Below, piece after piece: positions 1 through 7,389 of a stretch of DNA of 64,000 bases. The stretch lies in assembly GCF_014384765.1 (NCBI RefSeq), contig NZ_JACRSP010000001.1, positions 558,001-622,000 on the forward strand, in the 5' to 3' direction. The position numbers and the translations under genes are program-made. Each line of letters starts with the position of its first letter. Position 1 is the stretch's first letter. The notes beneath the pieces are model-generated. The model was not told the origin of the DNA. It did no database searches and worked only from the letters and a program-made list of their open reading frames with translations. The DNA comes from Feifania hominis. GTDB lineage: Bacteria; Bacillota; Clostridia; Oscillospirales; Feifaniaceae.

Positions 1-4
1 CCGG

Positions 5-1378
5 TTACCCGGCAATAAACATAAAACGAATGACAAACATCAAAGCGATGACAACGGTAACCCAACTGAAATCTTTGAATTTACCGGTGAATGTCTTGAG
101 CAGCACATAGGAGATGACGCCAAAGCCGATGCCGATCGCGATGGAGTAGGCAAAGGGCATCATGGCAATCGTCAGAAATGCCGGAATCGCCTCAGTCATG
201 TCGTCAAACTCAATTTCCTTGACAGAGCTGAGCATGAGCACGCCGACAATGATGAGTGCGGGCGCCGTAGCGGCCGACGGAATGATACCGACCACCGGAG
301 CGAGGAAGAGAGCCGCCAAAAACAGAATCGCTGTGGTGAACGACGTCAGACCTGTTCTGCCGCCCTCAGCGATGCCGGAGCTGGACTCGACAAACGTCGT
401 AACGGTGGAGGTTCCAAGGCATGCACCGGCCGCCGTCGCAATCGCATCGCACATGAGCGCCTCTTTCATGCGGGGCATGGAACCGTCCTCATCGAGCATA
501 TTGTTTTTCTTGGCGGTACCAATCAGAGTTCCGATGGTATCGAACATGTCGACCATCGAAAACGCGATGATGACCATCACAAGGTTGAACACTGCGCCCC
601 AAAAGCCGTTTTCCGGCTTGAGAAGACCCGCAAAGTCCATCTTAAAGAAAGTCAGCTCAAAGAAGCTGCCGAAGTCCGGCAGACTCAGGGTGAAGCCGGA
701 GAGGTTGGTGACGCCAAACGGAATGCCGACAATGGTCGTCGCAATAATGCCGATGATGATGGCGCCCTTGACTTTCAGCTTGTAGAGCACGCCGATGATC
801 AGAACACCGATGAGCGCGACCAGTGCCGTGGCAGCAGCCGGCGTCCACTCGGAGAAGTTCTGCAGTCCCAGAAGGACAGAATCGTTGTTGACAATGATTC
901 CGGCATTCTGGAAGCCAATAAAGGCAATGAATAAGCCGATACCGGCGGAAATTGCCACTTTCAGATTCTTCGGAATTGCCTTGACAATCGCCTCGCGAAG
1001 ACCGAACAGCGTAATCAGAATAAAGAGCACGCCGGAAATAAAGACGGCCGCCAGCGCCTGGCTGAACGTATAGCCCATGCCGAGCATTACGGTATAGGCA
1101 AAGTAGGCGTTAAGACCCATTCCGGGCGCCTGAGCAAACGGAATTTTGGCATAGACCGCCATGAGCATGGTGCCGATAAATGCCGAGAGACAGGTAGCCA
1201 CAAAGACAGCTGCCTTGTAGCGGTCTGCGTTCGGGTCGCCCATGATGTACAGCGGATCCGTCAGCGTCGTGGGGTTGACAAAGAGAATGTAGGCCATTGT
1301 GAAGAAAGTTGTGATACCCGCAATGACTTCAGTCTTCGCGTCAGTCCCGTGCGCCTTGAGTCCAAAAAACTTGTCCAC
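5..1378 (-). CDS. NCS2/AzgA-family purine base permease
   Basis: This inner-membrane transporter is expected to import purine bases such as hypoxanthine, guanine or adenine by proton symport. The 457-residue product is almost entirely hydrophobic, with about a dozen helices. It shows family stretches APGMGLNAYFAY near residue 86 and SSSGIAEGGRTGLTS near residue 330. The length is normal for the family. The start is a GTG about eight bases after a GGGAGAG ribosome site. It reads in the same direction as the short guaA at 7377-8675, from which it is separated by element A, so both may once have formed a purine salvage neighbourhood (inference). Substrate choice within the family cannot be read from sequence. 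Confidence 0.9.
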   Translation of the reverse strand: MDKFFGLKAHGTDAKTEVIAGITTFFTMAYILFVNPTTLTDPLYIMGDPNADRYKAAVFVATCLSAFIGTMLMAVYAKIPFAQAPGMGLNAYFAYTVMLGMGYTFSQALAAVFISGVLFILITLFGLREAIVKAIPKNLKVAISAGIGLFIAFIGFQNAGIIVNNDSVLLGLQNFSEWTPAAATALVALIGVLIIGVLYKLKVKGAIIIGIIATTIVGIPFGVTNLSGFTLSLPDFGSFFELTFFKMDFAGLLKPENGFWGAVFNLVMVIIAFSMVDMFDTIGTLIGTAKKNNMLDEDGSMPRMKEALMCDAIATAAGACLGTSTVTTFVESSSGIAEGGRTGLTSFTTAILFLAALFLAPVVGIIPSAATAPALIIVGVLMLSSVKEIEFDDMTEAIPAFLTIAMMPFAYSIAIGIGFGVISYVLLKTFTGKFKDFSWVTVVIALMFVIRFMFIAG

Positions 1379-1488
1379 GGTTTCATCTCTCCCTTTTATT
1401 TTTTAAAAAGGGTCTCCCCTTTTTAATTCTTCCGCCAAGAAGTTGTCGCTCTGTATGGGAGCTTTGTCAAAAGAGAAAATACCCTGTT

Positions 1489-1517
1489 ATTTTATCATGA
1501 GGATTGTCAAATTGCAA
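1489..1517 (-). promoter_or_regulatory. Possible sigma-A promoter of the purine permease
   Basis: On the minus strand a TTGCAA box lies 17 bases before TAAAAT, about 110 bases upstream of the permease GTG. I looked for the purine riboswitch aptamer in the leader and did not find its conserved core. Confidence 0.35.
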
Positions 1518-1570
1518 CGAATTGCCGTGAGACAATCTGTCGTCTTTGTCTTTTCTGTTCTGCTCACCGC

Positions 1571-1705
1571 CCTGTTCCCCTCGGCCGCATCGGAATCGGC
1601 GACGTCTACAGCGAGGTCGGCGATCTTCCCTATCTCATGAAACGATTCCAGCTCACCGCCTCAGATATTGCCAAAAAGGCAAAAGAGATCATTTCCAGAA
1701 AATAG
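1571..1705 (+). pseudogene. 3' remnant of a transketolase C-terminal subunit gene
   Basis: The frame ending at the TAG at 1703-1705 reads RIGIGDVYSEVGDLPYLMKR followed by a helix ending KKAKEIISRK. This resembles the extreme C-terminus of transketolase subunit B proteins (a conserved R-[IV]-G-[IV]-x-D segment, then a Leu/Lys-rich helix). No start codon or upstream domain is present in this frame, so only about 45 codons remain. It ends just before a strong terminator and the left core of element A. This suggests that the rest of the gene was lost by rearrangement near the integration site. The identification rests on motif memory and not on a search. Confidence 0.5.
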
Positions 1706-1710
1706 CTAGT

Positions 1711-1744
1711 ACAAAGGGGGCTGCCTAACGGCAGCCCCCTTTGT
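1711..1744 (+). terminator. Intrinsic terminator after the transketolase remnant
   Basis: A 10-bp GC-rich stem (GGGGGCTGCC with GGCAGCCCCC, loop TAAC) is extended by ACAAA/TTTGT pairs. It lies 5 bases after the remnant's stop and only 6 bases before the left core of element A. Confidence 0.8.
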
Positions 1745-1750
1745 ATATGT

Positions 1751-1763
1751 TTACTCCCACTCG
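1751..1763. repeat. Left attachment core of element A
   Basis: The sequence TTACTCCCACTCG reads on the minus strand as GAG TGG GAG TAA, that is Glu-Trp-Glu-stop. It matches the 3' end of the short guaA at 7377, apart from synonymous changes. Confidence 0.7.
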
Positions 1764-1863
1764 TTGCCAAAAGCCACAACTTAACGCTTTTTGTTTATAA
1801 ACCGTGTGATGTGGTTTTCGTATTATTCTGATAATCCATATTATACTGCCTGTATGACGAGGA

Positions 1864-1881
1864 TTTATCAATACCTTATCA
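1864..1881. repeat. Left arm-type integrase sites of element A
   Basis: Two copies of TTATCA start 11 bases apart (1865 and 1876). The same pairing and nearly the same distance from the core recur in elements C and D. Confidence 0.6.
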
Positions 1882-1954
1882 GGTGCAATAAAACCGATAA
1901 TTGCCTCCGGATTTTGATTTTTTGCACGCATATTTTTTGTTGATCGTGTAATAG

Positions 1955-1983
1955 TTGTAAATTTTATCGATTAATGCTATACT
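1955..1983 (+). promoter_or_regulatory. Sigma-A promoter of the defence operon
   Basis: A TTGTAA box at 1955-1960 and a TATACT box at 1978-1983 are separated by 17 bases, ending 26 bases before the GTG of the antitoxin gene. The short leader suggests that the first gene is translated from a brief or nearly leaderless 5' end. Confidence 0.6.
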
Positions 1984-2009
1984 ATAGTCACGCAAATAAT
2001 AGATAATGC

Positions 2010-2636
2010 GTGCAGAAAGTCGGTGAACTATTGAATAAACACGAAATAGCAATTGATGTTTTTAATAAAGTTGGAAGCATTGCGAAGACGGCAGACTTTG
2101 TTGCCGTTGGACTGAAAAACTATGATGTCGTTTCCCTTTGCAATCAAGGTTATATAGAGCGTATTCGCAATGGCTTTTACAAACTGCCTAACGCTGAAGA
2201 GCCAAAAGAAGAAGCTCTAATTTCTAAACTCCTGCCGCAAGGAATTGTTTGTGTGGAGTCTGCTCTATTTTATTATGGGTACAGTGACTTTGCTCCTCGT
2301 GAATGGACAGTTGCAGTCCCCCGTTCCTTTTCAAGAGCAATCAAAGCAATGCAGGAAGTCCCTGTCAAAGCTTATTATGTCCAGAACGAATTTTACCATT
2401 ATGGTGCTACTGTAGGTAACTTTAATGGTGTTGAATTAAAAGTTTATGACCGAGATCGAACAATCTGTGATTGCTTTAAGTATCGTTCAAAGCTTGATAA
2501 TGAAATATTCAACAAAGCAATCAACGCTTATGTGGCAGATCCGAAGAAGAATCTCGCAAATCTTTCTAAATACGCAAAGGATATGGGCGTTTATACAAAA
2601 CTTATGAATGTAATGGAGGTGCTGCTCAATGGCTGA
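2010..2636 (+). CDS. AbiEi-family antitoxin (type IV toxin-antitoxin)
   Basis: This is the antitoxin partner of an AbiE-type system. In known systems AbiEi has an N-terminal winged helix that represses its own promoter and a C-terminal domain that neutralizes the toxin. The 208-residue product has an N-terminal helix-turn-helix-like segment (residues about 15-60, ending ERIRNGFYKL). Further on are the family-like VESALFYYGY near residue 80 and DRDRTICDCFKYR near residue 150. The start is taken as GTG, with a TTG at 2031 as the alternative; neither has a strong ribosome site. The gene overlaps the toxin by 8 bases, so the two are translationally coupled. Confidence 0.85.
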   Translation: MQKVGELLNKHEIAIDVFNKVGSIAKTADFVAVGLKNYDVVSLCNQGYIERIRNGFYKLPNAEEPKEEALISKLLPQGIVCVESALFYYGYSDFAPREWTVAVPRSFSRAIKAMQEVPVKAYYVQNEFYHYGATVGNFNGVELKVYDRDRTICDCFKYRSKLDNEIFNKAINAYVADPKKNLANLSKYAKDMGVYTKLMNVMEVLLNG

Positions 2637-3540
2637 TATCGCCGTATCCGTGCTTGCACGACTGAAAAATAAAGCTGCCGAAAGCGGAAGAAGCTATCAG
2701 CTTTGTTTGCAGCTCTTTTGTCAGGAAGAATTTTTGCGCCGTTTGGAAAAATCCAAATATGCGGAAAATCTCGTCCTTAAAGGTGGTTTATTTATTTACT
2801 CTGTTACCGACTTTGACAGCAGAGTAACGGTAGATATTGATTTTCTTCTTCGGAAAATACCAAACACTCCCGAACAGCTAAAACCTGTACTGGAAGAAAT
2901 CATATCCACGCCCACCGGCAATGATTTTATTACCTTTGAAATTAAAGATATTGCGCCCATTGCGGTTGCCAAAAAATACGCTGGTATCGGAGCTTCTATT
3001 GTGGCTCAAATTAAAAACACACGAACGCCGTTTAGTATAGACTTCGGGGTGGGCGATGTTATCGTGCCGAAACAGGAAAAGCGAAAAATCCCGACACAAC
3101 TTGACGATTTCACTGCGCCGGTAGTAAATACATATTCTCTTGAAACGACGATTGCTGAGAAAATAGACGCAATCCTCAGTCTGATGGAATTTTCCAGCCG
3201 AATGAAGGATTACTACGATATCTACTATCTTGCCAATAAATTTGATTTTGACGGCAAGGTGCTCATCGAAGCATTGAAGAAAACTTTTGAAAATCGTGGA
3301 CACGCCTTTACGATTGAACAGTTTGAACAGGTTATGAGCTTTGCAGACGATTCTGCTATGCAGAAAAAATGGAAAGCATTCTGTCGAAAGATTGATACGA
3401 AAACTAATGATTTCAGCACAGTGCTTAGAACGATTAAGGTGTTTTTGACAAAGCCGTTTACAGTGGCGGTCAAAGGCGAAAAATTTACTGACCAATGGTA
3501 CTCAAGTGAAAATAAATGGAATAAGGAGATTCAAAAATGA
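2629..3540 (+). CDS. AbiEii-family nucleotidyltransferase toxin
   Basis: This is the toxin partner of the preceding antitoxin. AbiEii/AbiGii proteins are DNA polymerase beta-like nucleotidyltransferases that arrest growth when phage infection or plasmid loss frees them. The 303-residue product shows the fold's signature: GGLF at about residue 52, then TVDIDFLL about 15 residues later with the two metal-binding Asp. Further on is KIDAILSL and the typical KDYYDIYYLANKF near residue 195. Its stop overlaps the start of the restriction-modification gene as ATGA, so the toxin and the restriction enzyme appear to be translationally linked, which is unusual. Confidence 0.88.
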   Translation: MADIAVSVLARLKNKAAESGRSYQLCLQLFCQEEFLRRLEKSKYAENLVLKGGLFIYSVTDFDSRVTVDIDFLLRKIPNTPEQLKPVLEEIISTPTGNDFITFEIKDIAPIAVAKKYAGIGASIVAQIKNTRTPFSIDFGVGDVIVPKQEKRKIPTQLDDFTAPVVNTYSLETTIAEKIDAILSLMEFSSRMKDYYDIYYLANKFDFDGKVLIEALKKTFENRGHAFTIEQFEQVMSFADDSAMQKKWKAFCRKIDTKTNDFSTVLRTIKVFLTKPFTVAVKGEKFTDQWYSSENKWNKEIQK

Positions 3541-5906
3541 GCAAAGCAAGTGAGGAAACAACAAAGGGTCTAACCGCAGATGTTTTAAGAGATATTATGG
3601 ACTATCCATCAAATCAAAACATAAAAGTTGATGGAATTACTTGGTTTAAGGAAGACAGTTACAAAGGGACAGATTATGACTGGCTTTCTACTATTTTTGA
3701 AAAAGCAAGCAAGAAGCAGAGCATGGAGAATAAGGGTACTCCCGATTTTATTGTTACTAAAGATAAGTCTAATATTATCATAGTTATTGAATGCAAAGCT
3801 AAAACTTCTGACCACAGCAAGTATTCGAATTTAGATGATTACAAAGTTAATGGATTTGGCACATCAGACGACACGGCTAAATATGCAATAGATGGTGCTT
3901 TATGGTATGCTTCATTTTTGTCAGATAAATATGATGTTATTGCAATTGCTGTTTCGGGCCAAACTTTGATGGAAAACAGAATAACATCTTTTGTTTGGCC
4001 AAAAAATGGTGATGTTTTAGATATAGAATTATTATCTGATGGTTTACTACAAAACGAAATGCAATCAATTAATAAGTACGAAAAAGATATTGAGATTGTT
4101 TTAGAAAGATTCGCCGCCACAGAAGCGGAGGTTAAGAAAGAATTAAGAAGATATACGCTTTCCTGTGCTAATTTTTTAAGGGCAAACGGTATTGAAGATA
4201 ACTCAAAAGCGGGCTTTGTTTCGGCCATCATTTTAGGTTTAACCAATCACGAATCAAAATTATATAAAGATGCAAAATCGGCTATTGATACAAAAAGATC
4301 AACAAAATCTAAGAAGATGTTATCAGACCCAATTGGAAAAAATTCTGTAAAAATGCTAAAAGCTGCACTATACGGAGATGGCGATGAACTTGAAGATGAT
4401 TATGTAAGAGGTATTTGGGATATAGACAATATACCAAAAGGTAAAAGAACAGCACTAAAAAAATTCTACAATAATCTTTTAGCAAAAGATGAATTGCTGC
4501 GTGCTCCAAAAGGTGAAAATAGAGATTTTTTAGATGGAGATACCGTATTATCTCGTTGTATATATTCTCTTTATGAAAATGTTATTGAAGTGCTTGACCA
4601 TTATAAAGGCATAGATATAATGGGTGAGTTTTATACGACCTTTCTTCGCTTTACCAAAGGTAACGCAAAAGAAAAAGGTATCGTGTTGACCCCAAAGCAT
4701 ATTACAGAGTTGTTTTGTGATATTGCTGAATATTATTCAGATGAAAAAATGACAGAAAAAACAAAAGTAATTGATATTTGCTGTGGCACAGGAGCCTTCT
4801 TGATATCTTCACTTGCAAGAATAAAAGAAAATATTTGGAATGAAAAAATTAGTGAGTCAAAGAAAAAAGAAAAATACAGCAATGCACAAACCAACAGCCT
4901 TATCGGTGTCGAGAGGGATCCATCTATGTATGCTTTGGCTTATGCTAATATGCGATTCCATGGCGATGGCAAATCAAATTTATTTAACTGTTCTTCGTTG
5001 CTGATAGATTCTTATGCCCCAGTTGATGATAGTGGTAAAACATATCTAAACGATAATGTGAAAATACCACTTCACGAAGCGTTAGCAAGCTTTGGAGATA
5101 TAGATATAGCTATGATTAACCCGCCGTACTCACTTGACAAAAAAGAGAATTCATCCTCACAGAATTATAATATCATTTTAAGAAAAGAGGAATACGAAGG
5201 TAAGATTAAAGTATTAAAGAAAAAACTCTCGCAAGCCAAAAAAGCGAAAGAAGAACTCGAAATAAAGAAGATTCAAAACGAAATAGAAAAGCAACGCTCT
5301 TTTATTGAAAAAACAAATAAAGAACTTGAAGATACTCGAATGGATGAAGTAGTATTTTCAAAAGGTCAAGATGAATTAGACTTTGTGGCCTCAATGCTGC
5401 ATTATTTGAAAGTTGGCGGAATAGGTATCGCCATTGTTCCTATGTCTTGTGCTGGAAGCAGTGGAACAAAATTACGAACCGAATTATTAAAACATCACAC
5501 GTTACTCGCTTGTATGACAATGCCTCACAATCTGTTTTTTGACAGTCATGTTGGTACTGCGACCTGTATTATGGTATATAAAGCACATATACCTCATGAC
5601 GAAAATAAATCAGTATTTTTTGCAAGATGGAAAGATGACGGTTTTAAGGTCATTCCACACAACGGTAGGAAAGATGGTGGAACATGGAATTCTGTTAAAA
5701 AAGAATGGATTAACCAAATAGATGGTACCGCCAACTCAAATCAATATATTTGGCTAAAGAAAAGAATATCCATTTTTGACGAAGCATTAGCAGAAGCTTA
5801 TATAGAAACAGACTACTCTATGATATCAGATAGTGATTTTGAGATAACTTTAAAAAAATATGCCTTGTTTAAGTACATGGATGAGAATGGATTATTGGAG
5901 GGATAA
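3537..5906 (+). CDS. BcgI-like fused restriction endonuclease-adenine methyltransferase subunit
   Basis: This single chain probably both cuts and methylates DNA, as in type IIB/IIG BcgI-like enzymes. Residues 1-180 carry a PD-(D/E)XK nuclease signature (PD at 69-70, then IVIECKAK with E85 and K87). Residues about 360-530 form an HsdM-like N6-adenine methyltransferase with the SAM motif DICCGTGAF (413-421) and the catalytic NPPY (528-531). A charged coiled coil follows at about 550-600. The 789-residue length suits a fusion and not a plain HsdM of about 500. It overlaps the AbiEii toxin by 4 bases and is followed at once by the specificity subunit. A type I HsdM with an extra domain is the alternative, but no separate HsdR is present. 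Confidence 0.85.
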   Translation: MSKASEETTKGLTADVLRDIMDYPSNQNIKVDGITWFKEDSYKGTDYDWLSTIFEKASKKQSMENKGTPDFIVTKDKSNIIIVIECKAKTSDHSKYSNLDDYKVNGFGTSDDTAKYAIDGALWYASFLSDKYDVIAIAVSGQTLMENRITSFVWPKNGDVLDIELLSDGLLQNEMQSINKYEKDIEIVLERFAATEAEVKKELRRYTLSCANFLRANGIEDNSKAGFVSAIILGLTNHESKLYKDAKSAIDTKRSTKSKKMLSDPIGKNSVKMLKAALYGDGDELEDDYVRGIWDIDNIPKGKRTALKKFYNNLLAKDELLRAPKGENRDFLDGDTVLSRCIYSLYENVIEVLDHYKGIDIMGEFYTTFLRFTKGNAKEKGIVLTPKHITELFCDIAEYYSDEKMTEKTKVIDICCGTGAFLISSLARIKENIWNEKISESKKKEKYSNAQTNSLIGVERDPSMYALAYANMRFHGDGKSNLFNCSSLLIDSYAPVDDSGKTYLNDNVKIPLHEALASFGDIDIAMINPPYSLDKKENSSSQNYNIILRKEEYEGKIKVLKKKLSQAKKAKEELEIKKIQNEIEKQRSFIEKTNKELEDTRMDEVVFSKGQDELDFVASMLHYLKVGGIGIAIVPMSCAGSSGTKLRTELLKHHTLLACMTMPHNLFFDSHVGTATCIMVYKAHIPHDENKSVFFARWKDDGFKVIPHNGRKDGGTWNSVKKEWINQIDGTANSNQYIWLKKRISIFDEALAEAYIETDYSMISDSDFEITLKKYALFKYMDENGLLEG

Positions 5907-5907
5907 G

Positions 5908-6987
5908 ATGTTAGATACATCAAAATGGAAGCCGTTTGTTTTGTCGGATTTGTTTGAAATTAAAAAGGGGAAACGTTTGACAAAAGAAGACCAAATTCCT
6001 GGAGATACTGTTTTTATTGGAGCAACTGCACTAAACAATGGTATTACAGCATACATTGGGCAGGAAGCTCTCCACGAAGGAAATACTATATCATTAACTT
6101 ATAATGGCTCTGTTGGAGAAGCTTTTTATCAAAGAGAGCCCTTTTGGGCCTCTGACGATGTAAATGTACTATACGCAAAAAACTTTGTTTTAAACGAAAA
6201 ATTGGCGATGTTTTTTTGTACCATATTGAGGCATGAGAAACAAATGTGGTCTTATGCGAGAAAATGGAACTTAGAGCATATGAACCAAACAATTATAAAA
6301 CTCCCTGCAATTACTGATGAAATTCCTGATTTTTCTTGGATGGAATCATATATAGACACATTAGATTATGATGTAAATGATATACCAGATTATTTTTTAA
6401 ACGAGGGTTACAACAAAGCTTGTTGGTACTTAGACAATATAAATCAAAACGATTTTGAAGAGAATTATGCAGCAAGCCATACAAAAAACAACATAAAGCT
6501 CACCGATAGAAAATGGGCTTATTTTGAGTTAGATAAAATCGTGACAAGTATACAAAATGGCAAATCATATAATGCATCTGACTTAACACTTGCTGCCGAC
6601 GACGAATACATATCATATGTTACAAGAACAGATGCAAACAATGGTGTATCGATGTATGTACAAAGATTAGATTATGATGGATTAGAAAAAGCAAATGCAA
6701 TAACTATTGGCGATACAACAGCAACAATATTCTTTCAAGATCACGATTTTATTACCGGTCCTCATATAATTGTTATTAGAGCAGATTGGTTAAATGTTTA
6801 CACAGCATCTTTTATTATTTCTCTATTGAATATGGAAAAGTATAGATATCCGGTTTTCGGCAGAGCATTTACCAAAGATTTAATTAAACAAACAAAGTTA
6901 TATCTTCCAATCACAGAAGAATATAAACCTGATTATGATTTTATGGAAGCTTATATCAAATCTTTGCCGTTCAGCAACAAAATATGA
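5908..6987 (+). CDS. Restriction-modification specificity subunit (HsdS/BcgIB-like)
   Basis: This subunit supplies DNA target recognition for the preceding fused enzyme. The 359-residue product has two target-recognition halves. The first begins WKPFVLSDLFEIKKGKRLT at residue 5, and the second begins near residue 205 (DRKWAYFELDKIVTSIQNGK). Each is followed by a GAT/ITIG-type turn and a C-terminal helix region, implying a bipartite recognition sequence. The start is the ATG at 5908, one base after the upstream stop codon and downstream of a GGAGGGAT ribosome site. An upstream in-frame ATG at 5860 lies inside the methyltransferase gene and has no such site. The length resembles the BcgI B subunit. 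Confidence 0.88.
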   Translation: MLDTSKWKPFVLSDLFEIKKGKRLTKEDQIPGDTVFIGATALNNGITAYIGQEALHEGNTISLTYNGSVGEAFYQREPFWASDDVNVLYAKNFVLNEKLAMFFCTILRHEKQMWSYARKWNLEHMNQTIIKLPAITDEIPDFSWMESYIDTLDYDVNDIPDYFLNEGYNKACWYLDNINQNDFEENYAASHTKNNIKLTDRKWAYFELDKIVTSIQNGKSYNASDLTLAADDEYISYVTRTDANNGVSMYVQRLDYDGLEKANAITIGDTTATIFFQDHDFITGPHIIVIRADWLNVYTASFIISLLNMEKYRYPVFGRAFTKDLIKQTKLYLPITEEYKPDYDFMEAYIKSLPFSNKI

Positions 6988-6996
6988 GGTTTAACT

Positions 6997-7134
6997 ATGA
7001 GTGAAATAAAAACTTCTGCTAAAGGAATAGACTACGCAAAACCATGTGTATTAAAAACCAAATCAAGGGTTTATTCTCAAGCAATGCTAATGAAAATCCC
7101 CCATGAGCATCACAATGAACCAGATATATCATAA
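6997..7134 (+). CDS. Small hypothetical protein (45 aa) at the end of the defence operon
   Basis: An ATG 10 bases after the specificity gene opens a 45-codon frame beginning MSEIKTSAKGIDYAKP and ending HHNEPDIS. It has no motif that I recognise. It precedes the operon's terminator on the same strand and is AT-rich like its neighbours. The ribosome site (AGGT) is weak. It could be a real accessory peptide or the truncated start of a gene lost from the island. Confidence 0.4.
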   Translation: MSEIKTSAKGIDYAKPCVLKTKSRVYSQAMLMKIPHEHHNEPDIS

Positions 7135-7164
7135 AAAATATATTGATTCTCCAAAAACGACAAA

Positions 7165-7200
7165 AACCCCGTACTGACTTTATTCCGTCAGTACGGGGTT
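7165..7200 (+). terminator. Terminator of the element A operon
   Basis: A 14-bp perfect stem (AACCCCGTACTGAC with GTCAGTACGGGGTT) encloses an 8-base loop and lies 30 bases after the small gene. Confidence 0.85.
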
Positions 7201-7299
7201 TGGTGTTAAGGTGTTAATATGGTGTTTTTGTGAGCCACAAGATATTACTCTTTACTCACAAACCACTTGATACACCCGATAAAGGTGTTCAAGTGCAAT

Positions 7300-7317
7300 C
7301 TTATCAAAATCTTATCA
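7300..7317. repeat. Right arm-type integrase sites of element A
   Basis: Two CTTATCA heptamers (7300-7306 and 7311-7317) start 11 bases apart and end 60 bases before the guaA core. The interval 7201-7376 holds nothing else that I can recognise. Confidence 0.65.
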
Positions 7318-7376
7318 GCGAGGGTTTTGAAATCCTGCAAACCCGCATTATTACTGGGTTTTCAGAGTTTTTCAAT

Positions 7377-7389
7377 TTATTCCCACTCA
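7377..7389. repeat. Right attachment core of element A (3' end of short guaA)
   Basis: TTATTCCCACTCA is the last four codons (Glu-Trp-Glu-stop) of the short guaA, plus one base. It is the chromosomal counterpart of the core at 1751. Confidence 0.7.

Larger units (their letters stand above)
1751..7376. mobile_element. Element A: guaA-targeting island with AbiE and BcgI-like restriction genes
   Basis: A 5.6-kb AT-rich block inserted at the 3' end of the short guaA. Its left core (1751-1763) and the guaA 3' end (7377-7389) match at all but two of 13 positions, and both read Glu-Trp-Glu-stop. Paired 11-bp-spaced TATCA heptamers lie 101 bases inside the left core and 60 bases inside the right one. 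The cargo is four overlapping or abutting defence genes and one small gene. No integrase, excisionase or mobilization gene is present, so it is either a non-autonomous element moved in trans or a deletion derivative (inference). Base composition differs sharply from the GC-richer flanks. Confidence 0.75.

Noticed and set aside
162..785. Long plus-strand frame inside the purine permease
   Set aside because: It is antisense to a clearly conserved membrane protein and its product is a low-complexity mix of Met, Ala and Ser typical of a reverse-strand shadow.
1379..1545. Purine riboswitch upstream of the permease
   Set aside because: The leader was read on the minus strand and the conserved aptamer core and its kissing loops were not found.
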